This document shows positions 1 to 13,500 of a stretch of 64,000 bases of DNA, piece by piece. The stretch comes from Puffinus mauretanicus. Lineage: Eukaryota; Chordata; Aves; Procellariiformes; Procellariidae. The stretch lies in assembly GCA_023333565.1 (NCBI GenBank), contig JAJKFH010002198.1:2976001-3040000 (forward strand), written 5' to 3'. A program made the translations under genes and the position numbers. Position 1 is the first letter of the stretch. Each line of letters starts with the position of its first letter. A model generated the notes under the pieces. It was not told the origin of the DNA. It saw only the letters and a program-made list of their open reading frames with translations, and did no database searches.

Positions 1-1303
1 CTGACCTTCAAGTCAAAGACTGCAAGAGCTTTGGATGGGGTCTTCGATTAGAATTCAAATAAATTAACATCTATTAAGAACTATTGTAACACACATAAAA
101 CAAAGCAGTGCTAATAACAAATAGGTTCCCTATCCATATATTCCATCACAAGTAGATTTTCATCCTCTGTATCCATCCTCAAAATCCTACAAAACAAATG
201 ACCCTTTCTGTGTATCAAAAATTTTCTCCAACCACGGAGAGAACCCATCAAAATCAAAGACAACAAAATAGCTTTGTGGAGTGAGACCTAAAGGACAAAA
301 CCTAAGACTCAGAAGCCAAACTACACAGCTATTTTACTAAAGACACAGGACTTGAATCGTTTACTTAAGCCAATCAGATATTTTACAAAACCAGCTTTTC
401 AGTTCTCTTTTTAAGGTATCTTCTCATGTAATACAAGAGTGGGAAAAAATTAAAATCCAACAACATTAATAAAATACAGCTGAAGAGCTTGATCTGACCA
501 GAAATAGCCAGGAATACTGTTGATTTCTGTTACATATTGTAATAGTAATAAAGGAAATCAATTCCAACACCAGATACAAGAAACATTTTGACATGAGTCA
601 TCAGTAGCCTTAATAGCAATTATGGTTTGGAGAGCAGTTGCGCTTGCCTGCATACTGAAATAAAAAGTTTTAATGAGTCATTTAATGTATTCTGATGAAA
701 ATCAGTAACATATAAAATAGTTTGTTTCCCTATATATTTTTACTACTAGATTTCAATCTGTCATTGTCTTATGCAGAGTTAAATTAAAAAATTACTGGTT
801 CTGTCATACTTCATTTACTCTGAACTGTAAGGATTTCCATGAAAACCTATGTATACTCTTTGTAACTTTTACATTCCTATAAAAAACTTGTATCAAAGTT
901 CACCTCACACGCTTACTGCTAATAATCTTAACCATATTTATTCCCTTTCTTATAGAGAGAAAAACAGAGTAAAAATTTAAAGAAATGATTCATAGTTAAT
1001 TACAGCTCTGTCAGTAGTTTGAATTTGAGTAAGTCACTTAGATCTTCAATACTTTATGTATACTGTACAAATACTGTGAAACCCTGAAAAAAATTCTAGA
1101 AATGCCAAACCCTGCTCATTAATTTTTCAGGTGACATTGATCCTCTTATTCCACCTAGGCCCTCAAAGAGAGAGAGAAATAATTTCATAAAACACAAATG
1201 AAAGAAGAAAAGGCAATTAAGTTGAGGCAATGACACATGGAATAAGACGCAAAATTAACGGTTTTGCAATCACTTATATTATTAAGAATAAACATATACA
1301 AAC
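1..1303 (-). other. RYR2: RYR2 intron, partial (probable intron 28)
   Basis: Starts with donor GTTTGT at 1303. It is AT-rich sequence with no recognisable repeat or further exon. The next SPRY2 exon is not present before base 1, so this intron is longer than 1.3 kb. Confidence 0.9.
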
Positions 1304-1512
1304 CTTAAAGCCATCAAAAACAAAAGCTTCTTCATCTGAACCAAGTTCTTGATCTGGCAGACAACCCGGCCTGGTCCAGCCAACTCTCATGTCTCCTGCA
1401 GTAACTGCCTCAAACTCGAAGTACCACTTCCCAGCCTTCACTGCATAAGTCTTTTCTGTGCGGAAGATCCTGAATTTTTCCATTATCCCACTGCACACGT
1501 CCAGTCTCGTTG
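1304..1512 (-). CDS. RYR2: RYR2 exon, SPRY2 start (probable human exon 28)
   Basis: This 209-bp exon finishes Ala1072 and encodes 1073-1141 ([20 protein letters not shown] to AFVFDGFK). Acceptor CCTTACAG|CA, donor AAG|GTTTGT. It begins the second SPRY domain with [17 protein letters not shown] and GDMRVGW. The first dozen residues ([12 protein letters not shown]) differ clearly from the mammalian sequence I remember, while the domain core is nearly unchanged. Position 1107 is Ala where human has Thr. The next SPRY2 exon (expected to begin AQRWHQG) lies beyond base 1. Confidence 0.97.
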
Positions 1513-4500
1513 CTGTAAGGTTTAAAAAAGTAAAAAAAGTAAAGAAAAAAAAAAGCCAACGCAGAAAGTACAGTATTCAACTACTGAGAAAATGAAAGTA
1601 TTTAAAACAAAAGGCAAAGGAATCCCTCTGAGCATAGGCATGCAAAGAAGAAAGTGCCTGCAGAACAGCCTTATGGGGAAAGTGCCCTTGCTCATTCTGG
1701 GGAATCAGCACATTTGGGTACCTCTCTGAAATGACTCGACTCTAACTCATCCAGCATGGGGAGGGGGGCGGAAGGAGAACTTAGAAGTCTGAGCGCAGTT
1801 ACAGGGCTACGACCTTCATTGGGATCACAGAAACATGGTGAGATAACTCACATGACTGGAGTATTGCAATGTATGGATACATGTTTTTTAGGAAGGACAG
1901 GCTGGGAAGGTTATGAAGAAGAATTGCCCTTTATGTGAGAGAGCAGCTGGAATGCTTTGAGAACGGCCTTGGCATGGTTCAGGAGCCAATTCAGAACTTA
2001 TGGGTCAAGATGTGCAGGCAGACCAATATGGGTGCTGTAGTGGAGTACCCCAAGCATACGGGGGTCTACAGGGGTATTGGAGCCAATGCTGTTTAACATC
2101 TTCATTTATGACCTGGATAATGGAACAGAGTACACGCACAGCAAGTCTGCAGATGACACAAAACTGGCAAGCGCAGCTGATGCACCAGATGGTTGTGCTG
2201 CCATTCAGAGGGACCTCAACAGGCTAGAGAATTGCACTGAGAGGAATCTCATGAAGTTCAACAATGGGAAATGCAGTCCTGCACCTGGGAAGGAATAACA
2301 CCAGCCAACAGAATACACCGGGGGCTGAGCAGCTGGAAACCAGCTCAGCCGAGAAGGACCTGGGGGTCCTGGTAGACAAGTGGAACATAAGCCAGTAATG
2401 TAGCCTTGCATCAAAGAATGACAGAAGTTTCCTGGACTGCCTAAGGAACAGCCTTGCCAGCAGGTCCAGGCAGGCAATCCTTCCCCCCTACTTAGACTCA
2501 TAGAATCATTTAGGTTGGAAAAGACCTTTAAGATCATTGAGTCCAACCGTTGACCTAACACGGCCAAGTCCACCACTAAACTATGTCCCACATCTACACA
2601 TCTTTTAAATATCTCCAGGAATGGTGACGCCACCACTTCCCTGGGCAGCCTGTTCCAATGCTTGACAACTCTTCTGGTGAATAAATACTAGCGAGGCCAC
2701 ATCTGGATTACTGGGTCCAATTCCAGGCTCCCCAGTGCAAGAAAGACATGGACTTACTGGAACAAGTACAGCACAGGGCCATAAAGATGAGGCTGGAACA
2801 TCTTTCTTATGAGGAGAGGCAGGGAGAGCTGGGACTGTTCAGCCTGGACAACAGAAGGCTCAGGGGGGAATCTCATTCATGAGTATAAATACCTGGTGGG
2901 AGGGAATGAAGAAGAGGGAGCCAGACTCTTCTCAGTGGTGCCCAGTGACAAGACAAGAGGCAATGGACACAAGTTAAAAAACATGAAATTCCATCTGAAC
3001 ACAGAAAACACTTTTTACTGTAAGGATGATCAAACACTGGAACAGGTTGCCAGAGACGTTGTGGAGACTCCATCCTTGGAGATAATCAAAACCCATTTGG
3101 ACATGATCCTGGACAACTTGCTTTAGCTGACCCTGCTTGACCAGATGATCTCAAGAGGTCCCTCCCAAGCTCAACAATTCTGTGATTCTGTGAACTGGGC
3201 TCTCAGTTATTTTAAACAAAACAAAACCACCAAACATACAAACCTCAACAAAATACAGGCTAAATTAATCTTTCAATCACCATAAAAGACAAATGTTTGT
3301 CTTTGAGACAAGATTCCTCAACTGAGAGATCTTCTTTACTTAGAGACTGTGATCATTTCACCTAATCTTCTCATTTATATTCTAAAAGTAAAATGTTCTT
3401 GGTATGTTATTGTTATAAAAATTCATTACTATATTTCTTAGTTATTATAATAAATAATAGAAGGAAGGTTGCAATTTAGATGTTTTTGCAGAAGCAGTGG
3501 AAAATGGAGGATAGGAATCATAAAAGGAAGTCTTGCATGAAGCTTTAACAACAACAAAAATCCCAAAATGATTTTACTCCTGCTTCACGAAAAAATGTAA
3601 TAACTTCTGTCAAGATAAACGGCAGCAAGTCTGGAAAGAATAAAGATGCCCTTAAGGAGGGCATAAAAGTAGTGTTAAAGGCAACTCCTGTTCAAGGCAA
3701 GGCAAGTTACTGTTCAAGAACAAAGGAAAACCTAGTCACTGCCAAGGTACTGTTTAGAAAATACTATTTAGCTAGTGAAATAACAGAAACAAGACACCAG
3801 GTTTGAATTGTGTTGCCTATTCTCCTTTATTCTCTCTCTAACTGTTGAAAAGATAGTCAGATGACTAAAAGATTTCATAAGAGTGCCTTAAAAACTGCCA
3901 CTTCTCACTTCAAAGCTACTGTCTGTCAATTGTCAAGCTGAGATGAAGAAAAAGAGCTTGTTCACCTTTCTTGTCTAGTGCAATGGAGTGTAAAATAAAT
4001 TCACATTAACAGCTGTGTGATTCATTTGGTTAAGTATCTGTAGCATGATCACACGGCTTATCTTATCACAGCTTACTATGCTTCATTCCAAAATTTTCTT
4101 AATTGCAAGTGATTCATAACAAGCTACTTTAAGAGCATTTAAGTTAAAATTCACTCTTTGCCAAGTAATTATGAGTATCTTTTCTCAAAGACCAAAATGG
4201 CTACATGAAGAGGTTTCAAAGGAGGCTAAAGTTAAACTTTGACACATTCAACTTACTCCTTCTAAAAGTATTCACTGATTCTCTTACTCCATGAAAGAAT
4301 AATGGCATAAAAAATACTGAAAAAATGTAAGTTGGGTTGCTATTGGGCTGCTTCAGAGAAAGAGGAGAAAAGAAACCTCAAGAGAAGGGTAAAAACATAA
4401 ACGTTATTCTGTCTGCTCTGTTACAGCACTAGAAACAAGCTTAGTTTGTGCATCACATTTCAGCTTTCTAACATTTGTGGAATGTATAAGCAAAGATTTT

Positions 4501-7500
4501 TAAAAGAAGAAAAAAGAGACATAAATAAAAAGAGACATATAAATAAATCTATTTTTCTCCTTTTTTCTTGACAGCTAACAAACAACAAAGTTTTGGACTT
4601 GGGTCTCTAAGCTCTGATCCAACTCTCCATCTATCCATCCCAGTTCTCTTGTCGTTATTCCGCTCCTTTGCTCCTACTTCCACTCTTTTCCTGTTATCCC
4701 ACCATCCATTCCAGATCAATCTGTTCCAATAGAAATGTACTTTTGTTTCTGTCATTCACAAAAAAAAAAAATCTTGGACTTACCTACTTCTCTAATTTTC
4801 TTCTTTCCCTCACTGCACTGAACATACTGTCTTGAAAAAATGCCTTTATTGATTCATTCACAACTATGTGGCATCCACCTACTACCTATGGAAAATGTTC
4901 TCAAAAATTGACTAAGAACATTTACTCATTAATATTACTTGAGTACTACTACTCATGAGATTACTTGGTGCCTTGGAGATGGCCATACCCAACATTCTTT
5001 TAAACACTTTTAATCCTATCTTCTTTCTGCTTTCCTTCAATAATTTATATCAGTATATAGTGAGCTTTCCCTCCCTGAGCTGCCTTTCACTACTCTACAC
5101 ATTTTCTTCATGTAGTATCTTCTGCTAAAATAGCTTCAAATACAACCTTGTATGGTGAGTACATACAAACCTCCCTCACTGTTCCTTACTTATTACACAG
5201 TCTCACAGTCTGTTTCTGACACTTCTTTACAAGACCTGTCAATTGAAACCATAAGGTAGCTTGAAATGACAAAAATCACACTTTAAAAAGATGAAAATGA
5301 TTTCACAAAGCACAAGAAGTAACGCTGAATCAAACCCATGATGTTTCTTCCTTAAGTTTTCTCAACTACTCTGTTCTCTGGTATTTTATACAGTTTCTTT
5401 CCATTAATCAAATCACACAACTCAGGGATCACTCTGATTTTTTTTCTCAGATTAGGAAAAAGAATGCCTGCAGCATTCTGGATCGTCTTCTACAAATTTG
5501 CAAGGTATTAAAGCCTGCACAGCCTTTGAAAATTCAATATTCCAGTCTGATCACTGTAATTCCCCCTTTTCCTGGATTTCTTATAAGTTCAAATATGTCT
5601 GCACCTACCTGTCTGTTTGTTAGACCATGTTAAGAACCTCTCCCTTTCTCTTCTGTTTTCTCAGCCACATCAACGTCCACATTTTCAATATTATTTTGAA
5701 TAGCCTATAAAATCACATCCCTCAGAACTTACTATCACTTCTCATGCCACCAAATGCCTGACTTCAGTTAGGTCAGGCTCATTAAGTTTCCTGTAAGCAA
5801 CTCTGAACTCTCTGCCACATAATTCTTTATCAGTAAAATTTTCTCTTTGATGGTCTACACAATTAATGCCTTAAAAACACTTTTGAAGGCCCTCAGTACC
5901 TCACCTGTACAGGAGATGAACCACCACAAAGCATGGGAACTGAGAATTTGTTGTCTTTTTAGATTCTAAGTAACCTCATGCTTTCTAGATTCTAAGCAAT
6001 CCCAAAAATGCAGCTGCTGTGGAAAACCATTAAGTAATAATAATAAAAAAATTATGCTATAGAGCTTTGTAAATCAGTTTAAAATAAAATTAATGAACAG
6101 AGATGCAAAACACCACTAGAGGGCTCTAAATCCTTTAATAACAGTATGGATTTTGGCTGATGAAAGGAGATCCCTATGACATGTTTTATGCATCTCAAAA
6201 ACCTGAGAGGCTTATAAACTCTAAAATCTAAATCCCCCAAATGAGTATAAAAATCTTTTGCTGAATTCAATTCCAGTCTTGTTTAAGAAAGACCAGTTTG
6301 TGGGACACTGTTCTGCAGTTCCTTTCCTCTGGGAATTTTGCAACAGGATTGGTGTCACCTTTCAAATGCAAGGATTGCAATTGTGTTCTTTACATTTCAT
6401 TAGTAACTCCATACACAGAACTAGCTCAAGGATTTCTGCATCGTAAGGAAAAAATAAATTTTTCCAGCAGTTCATTTGCAAGGAAAGGTAGGGGCATGTG
6501 GTTCTCGGAGCTGTAAATGAGGAAAGGGGATTAATATTGCTCAGTGGGATTTGGAGGAAATTGTGGAAAATGAGCATGCTCTCTCTCCCTCTCACTGGAC
6601 AGCCCCTTTGTCTTCACAAGAGGCAAAAGTCAATGCACTTTCTCAGAATCAAGCAGAAGCCATGCTTGTTCTCTCTATGCAGCATCTCCTTCCCACAGTG
6701 TGAGGGGAAAAAAGTACAAGATTATACTGCAGCCTTAAATTCTCCAGACTAGGCGTAGGCGGATTTAACAGTGAAACCATGGCATTTTGCCACCAACAAT
6801 CTACTCCACTAGGAAACAGATCGTTTTGCCCATTCAGCAATCCAGCCTTATTACACACTCATGATATCAGTGATGCCTCATATTTAAAAGTGTAACTTAA
6901 TAGCAGCTTCTCATAAAAGCTGAGGATCAGAGCATGTATGTGTTTTTGAAAAGAAATTGAAAATGGCAGGTTCTCTGTGTACATTTTGGGTATGAGTTAG
7001 ATCTTCTGCAGAAATGCTTTACTGAAGGTCTATGGCCTAAATACGTCCAAATTTAACAATACTATTACTATATAAAGCAGGAAAAATAATCATTTATTAA
7101 TCAATATATTGATAGGATAAGGTTTAGACACATTTCTCAAATTTTCCACACTTCGCTGAGATTGTAAGTATGTAAGTTTCAATTTTGATTTGATTATTCC
7201 ATATTTCTATATGTGAACTTCTATAATATGGCTGCTGAGAGGTTATATCTATTGTTACCATTTCCTTTTTGTATGTGCAGTTAGTGTTCCAAATTGACAG
7301 TACAATACCAAGACTATCCCTCTCTTGTGTTCCGCCTTACAACTTCATCTCAGCATGACAGACAACTGTTGTTTTAAAAGCAAAAATCTGTAAGAGAATT
7401 TATTTTATTTGTACATCATGTCTCCTGATCTCTTTTACTTTCTTAACGTTTTATATTCTGCAGTTACTGAGGTAAATGTTGTGTACTGTTTCTTTAAAAC

Positions 7501-10500
7501 TTGTTTATTAAAAGTTTATATAGTTTTCCATGTTTTTTCTGTTTAGGATGTCTCAAACTCAAACTAACATGCTGAAAATACTGCCTGCAGTATCAATAAA
7601 ATATTCAATCTGGCAATGATGCAAATTCAAAGAAAACATTTGTAAGAAGTGAGTTAAAATTTACTTATCGTCTATTCAACTTCAAAGACCTGAGAAAGTT
7701 CAGGAAGCTTAAATGCTCTAACAGACTATCTAATTCTAAACTTGCAGTCTGACATTCACAGAAATTTGATTTTTAGGCATTTGTCTTTGAATATTTCATC
7801 TTGTAGCTTTAAGTGTTTAAATACAAGATTGTGCATGAACTATAGAATTCTTCATTATTTAGAGTTAAAATTGTAGGAATATAAAATTCACATCAGAACA
7901 TTTACATATGATCTTTTTCTTAGCAATTTTGCTATTCTGTCTTGAAATAATAAATATAGTACTAATTAAAAACTTAATTTTTAGATTGGGGAATTTCAGG
8001 TATTTATGCACATATTTAAAATGTAACCATACATTTTTTTCCCTGGCATAAGGCCATATATTGAGCAAGATGATAAACACGTTTTCTTGATTTTCTGTAT
8101 TTTAGGGTTGTGTCTTGTAGTATTCACAATCCTGATTTAAATTGCTTAAGCTTTTAATTTTGATTCATCTGAACTATCAAATCTACAAAATGAACAGTGA
8201 AAGGAAGTGTATGAAATACAGAGAAATTGTATCACTGATTCAAAATGTAAAAATGTTTCATTTTTTAATTCTACATTTGAGGCCACAGGACAAGAAAAGG
8301 AAACAATATAGAAAGTAAGATCAAAGGCAAATATAAACAACAGAAGATGGAGAAAAGCACCTATTAGCTTTGAAGATACTGTATCTGTTAAGATTGTTTT
8401 ATTGGACCAATAAATCCAGTACTGGAGTGAAATATTCTAATCGTTTTTGTTGTTTTTGTTTGTTTGTTTGTTTGTTTGTTTGAGACAGAAGAACAAACAA
8501 CAAAATTAATTACCATGGTCTTGATCAGGAGCTTCCAGGTTGTAACCATAGCCTAGCAGGGTGCGGACTGCTTCCCGAAGACTGTCTTTGTTTGACTTCT
8601 TAGTCCGATCATCCAAAAGTGCGTAAGGTACAAGGCGAGGATTTCGTCGATTTTTCACATCCTGCATAAGTATGAAAAATCAATTCAATTTCACAAACTG
8701 TGCTTTTCTTAAAGACAAAATTGTGCTATAGTAGCAGTATAAAAATTACTATTTATACCAGCTGAAATCATGGCACTGCAAATACAGCAAGGATTCAAAG
8801 AAATTGCAATAGTCTAGAAACTAGCAACAACACTGAATTTACTAAAAAAGCAATTAATACACAAATAAATGAAGCTGCGTGGCTTATACCTGCTTTCATT
8901 TTCCATCATATTTACTTAACAGGACAACAATACAAACAACAAGAACAAGGATAAATGCAAAGAGTTTGATTGAAAAGTCAAAAGGATTATATTTTGTACA
9001 TTGTTTATGAAGCAGCTACCATAACAAGAAGCTTGTACATAACTAAAGCTCAGACACATTACTGTACAACAAAATATAGGTTTTTTTAATTATAGCACTA
9101 TACAAGATATATAAAAAACCCAAAGAATAAACAGGATATAAACAGAAGAACAAGATAAAACACTACTAATAAAAGAATATTAAAAAAATGTGCAAAACTA
9201 ATTAACAAATAGTAAAATAAATAACAAACCTGTGCCTTACTATGTCAAATACTTAAAACGTATTTTTCTAAAATGAAGGGTCTTGTGAGATTATGGTTAA
9301 TGTGCTTAATGTGCACATTTTTGTAATAGGTAATTTAACATAACCTCTCGTCCAGCTGAAATTAATGTATTGGTAAGGTTTAATCTTTCTATTTTAGGTT
9401 TATTAACACAACATTGATTAGGTTTTCCTCTCGTGCAAAATTATCTTATTTGAAAGCATTGTTTAACTGGATTATTTATATGACTAACATAATTTTTAGT
9501 GACTAATAGAATTGTTTTCTTGTCTACATTTTCTTCTCACATCCTCTCAGCATTTGTGGCAGTGAGAAAAACCATACAAAGAACTCTCAAGGTTCTTTCT
9601 AATATCTTATTTTAAATAAATAAATAAATAAATAAATAGAGACTGGTCGTATAAAAAAATACTTGCTGTTTGTTCTCTTGGATACAAATACCAAAGATAT
9701 TGAGAGGCTTTTATGATTGGTCAGACTTATTAAGAAGTGCAAAAATAGTGCGTACTATTTTAGAAAACAGTGCCTATAGTGAAAGTATCTATCTCATTTC
9801 TTTTGTAGCATTACAGTTCTACTTTTAAGAATGTATGTGGTTTTCATTCTACCTTTGCAGGCAGAAAAGAAATGGCACATCCATTCTGAAAAATACTTGC
9901 AGGCATCTTTTGTTGCCCGTTAAATGCCTAGATACAAGGCTATCTGCCTTTTGCCTTATCATGGTGAGCAAATATTAAAGTGCAGTTATTAACCAGTGCT
10001 TGATGAAATCTGGTGCTACCAGTGATCCTTCTAGGAGAAGAAATATAACAGAACAGGCAATACTTATATGCTAAAAGGGCTAACAAAAAGGTAAAGATAA
10101 TGCATTGCTGGGGACACAAATTACTACACCATATCAGCTCTAGTTATATTCTGTGGGAAGGACAGTGACAGGGCCAACACAAGGACCATTTGAGGGGACT
10201 ACTTTCCATATTTATTCCAAACACTTAAGTTCACATCCCCTTTTTTTCAATATTTAATTTGGTAAATGTGGAAAAGGGCTGCTTCCAGAACAGAATGGAC
10301 CAAACAAATGTTGAAGTAAATGTTATAAGGAATTACTATTTGATATAAGAATATTCATATTAACATCAGAGATGAAACACCACAGGTTTAATTATTTGTC
10401 TTGTAAAAGACATAGAAAGGGAAATATTTTCCTCTGAAAAACTGTATGTCCAAAAGATATCATGAAGTACTGTCTTTAAAAATATGAATCAGAAGTTTGC

Positions 10501-13500
10501 AATAACAATTATGTAACTTCTTATCCATGATATGCAGTTAGACCAATGCACTGTTAATTGCCATAGCAACCATTAACATACATTAACATACTGGCAATTA
10601 GCTGATAACAATGTATGATAATGAAATATACTATAAGTGGTTTTAAAAATGTCTAAGCACAAAATCAGAGTGAGTGGAAAAAAGCATAAAGAAATCATAA
10701 GTATTATACAAACTCGATTTTACAGATTTTTTTCCTTGGGTCTAATTTTATTTAATAGTGTGACCTTTTTCATCCATTCAAGACTTGGGCTACTTCTTTA
10801 AATATGAATGGGAGAAAGGATTTTTCTTTTAATAATTTTCTTCTTTTTTTTCCAATGATATGTCTATCTAAATTTTTAATGTTTTACTTATTGCTGAATT
10901 AAAAACTGTTATTGTTATACTCATCATAAGTTTTTGTACTAACGATCTTCTGCATCTCCATGGTTTAAGTGTAGCTAATCAAGAAAATGATCCTATACAG
11001 TGATTGAGCTTTGCACAGTAACAATCAAGTCAACGAGAAAACTGATTAGCTAAGAGTGGTAATTTTTATTCAGTACATTTGCAATTCGTACCTAGACTTA
11101 ATTCTTCCTATTCACTACAGAAAACTTATTGGTTTATATTGTAGACTGTTAGAAGAAGGAAAACTCAGTCTAAGTTTTTAATTTTTTGCCAGAATTTTCC
11201 AAGTTTGATAGTCTAATGCTTCATCAGAAAACTGTGTTTTGTACAGAGTTTGTCTGGCAACTACTTGTTCACCGAGTCATTTGAAAGAAAAAGAAAAGCA
11301 GATCTCCTCCAGAAGACAAAAAAACCCAAAACTTAAGCTTGTTGACAAGATTCTGTTTCAAATGGTTTGAGCTGGGTAGCACACATGAAGTTTATATAAT
11401 TCTTTGGTTTTGAATTCAGAACTAACATATCACAGGAAAAAGAAAAAAAAAAAGAAAAAAACCTATACATTTTATTATACAACTTTGTCTTCCTTTAATG
11501 TAACACAAACATTGCATTAGTCATTTAGAATTTAATTTGGAGTTACTTAAGCAAAAGAAAGCATTGCAACCAGGAAAAGTTGGAATGCTTGGCAGAACGT
11601 GCCCTGACTATAAATGGAAGGAACTAATAATAAATAATGTTAAACTTGAGTGATGTAACACTGACTATGAAAAGTTAGTATTACTTTATACAGTGTAAAC
11701 TACAGATTTTGCTATATACAGCAAATGATAGACAAAGAATTATTTGAATCAGCACACATGTAGTTATTTGTAGGGTATAAATGGATTTGAAATAGGCAAT
11801 AATAGGTCAACAATGGCACTAACTGAATATAGCTCTTAAAAGTAATAGAAAAGAACTACAGAAAAAATACCTAAACACACACACCAACAAATATCAACAA
11901 GCCTTTTAAAACTTCCATTACAGGTAATGAACACTGCTGCAAAATAATTCACAGAGGAAACACACTGGTAGCTGAGAGGTGCAGAACTGCATTCGTTCGT
12001 TCAGGAGTATGTGACATGTAGATAACTGATTTAGCACACTGGATCTAGCAACTGGTCTTGCAACTTGCATAGATAGATGCCATGTAAGAGCAAGAACAAA
12101 ACAAGAGGAGTGTCCATACTGTCTACAGCAGCATAGAAAAACATAGTCAAATTCTATAAGCAGCTCTAAAAGAAGAACTTATTAAGAGATACACTGTGTG
12201 TAATAAAGTTGTACTTTTCAGAAGTAATTCAGTAACAAAAAACAAAGCCTCATAGAAATGTCTAAAAGACAGCTGAAATGATAAAGAATAATACAGTTTT
12301 CAGAGCTATAAATGTGATACCACAAACTTGTGCACTCCTGGGCCTTCCCAAAGCTCTGAGAAGTTCAGGAACAGCACAGATCACTAGACTAAAAGGAACA
12401 AAAAGACACCAGAAACATACGTAAATAAGTGCCTATCAAAAAGAAAGACAGGAGAAGACTGAAAAATGAAAGCACAGACTAGGAAGAGTGCAGGAAAAAC
12501 ATGATAATAATTTAATGGGATCATAAGTTTTGTGATTTAAAGTGTTAGAGCTGTACACATACATATTCTGTGCGGTACTGAAATCATTTTGTTCTCATAA
12601 TCAAGGCTGTTAAATGACAAGCACAAAGCAAATGTATTGCAGCACATATTCAGTGAGACAGATGTGCTGTTGTTTTCCTAGCTTCATTTGCACCATTAGA
12701 AAGCACTCATTCCACAGCTGTGAATTGATTCTGCTTGCTGCCATGTATGTGGATCTTGCATTTCCACAAAGATTTCTGAGCAATTGCCACAACGAATGCT
12801 ACTGGTGAGCTTGCCAGCAATGCTGGCAAGAAACGCACTGAGCCACTGTGTGAGTGTGCAGCATATACACTGTGAACAGGATCATATACCTACACCATAC
12901 ATTTCATATCTTGTTATCCAGAGGACTAGCTTTTCTGCATTTATCATGGCAGCTCATGTTTAACCATAAACCATTAAAATTAAAAATTATTTTATAGGGG
13001 AAAAAGGAAAAATACAATTCTAAGTTGGTGTTTACTAAGTAAGTCATTTCAAGATTCCAGAGTTATTAGAACTGGAAAGCACAATGAAGTCCTCACAAAG
13101 CCATATTCTTGGCAATGTTAACAAATATCCTAAATATATCCACCCAAAGTGGAAATTGTGTTTCTAACCTGGCATACTAGCAGCTGAGTTCTGTCCTTAG
13201 AAGTATGTGTATCCTTAGAAATAAGTGTACAGTTTCCACCATCGTCACTGAGGACCATACCCATACGGAATGCCTGGCAGAATGTCCCCTGACTATACAT
13301 GGAAGGAATTAATATATCAGTATAAATAATATAAAATGTGAAAGTGAGGTAACATAAGTAGTTTTTACAAGGACAAGATGCCTTTTTATATATATTTAAT
13401 GACAAAATAAGTGACAAGCTTTCACCTTGTGATTTTACCCATACGTCCATATTTCCTCAGTCTGAATTTCCAGAACAGTGCCTCTCTTGCATTGCAGCAC

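Larger units (their letters stand above)
1513..8513 (-). other. RYR2: RYR2 intron (probable intron 27), 7.0 kb
   Basis: Contains a degenerate CR1 with a nested CR1 end (1790-3193) and a GTTT microsatellite near its 5' end. Bases 3200-8440 are AT-rich and I recognise nothing in them. Short open frames there have no family resemblance and no coding pattern. Confidence 0.9.

Noticed and set aside
1..56. Possible next SPRY2 exon at the left edge
   Set aside because: Reverse complement of the first bases gives no RYR2 sequence (expected AQRWHQG...) and no acceptor in a suitable place.
2205..2636. 143-codon minus-strand open frame
   Set aside because: It runs antisense through the old CR1 and across the nested CR1 end; compositional only.
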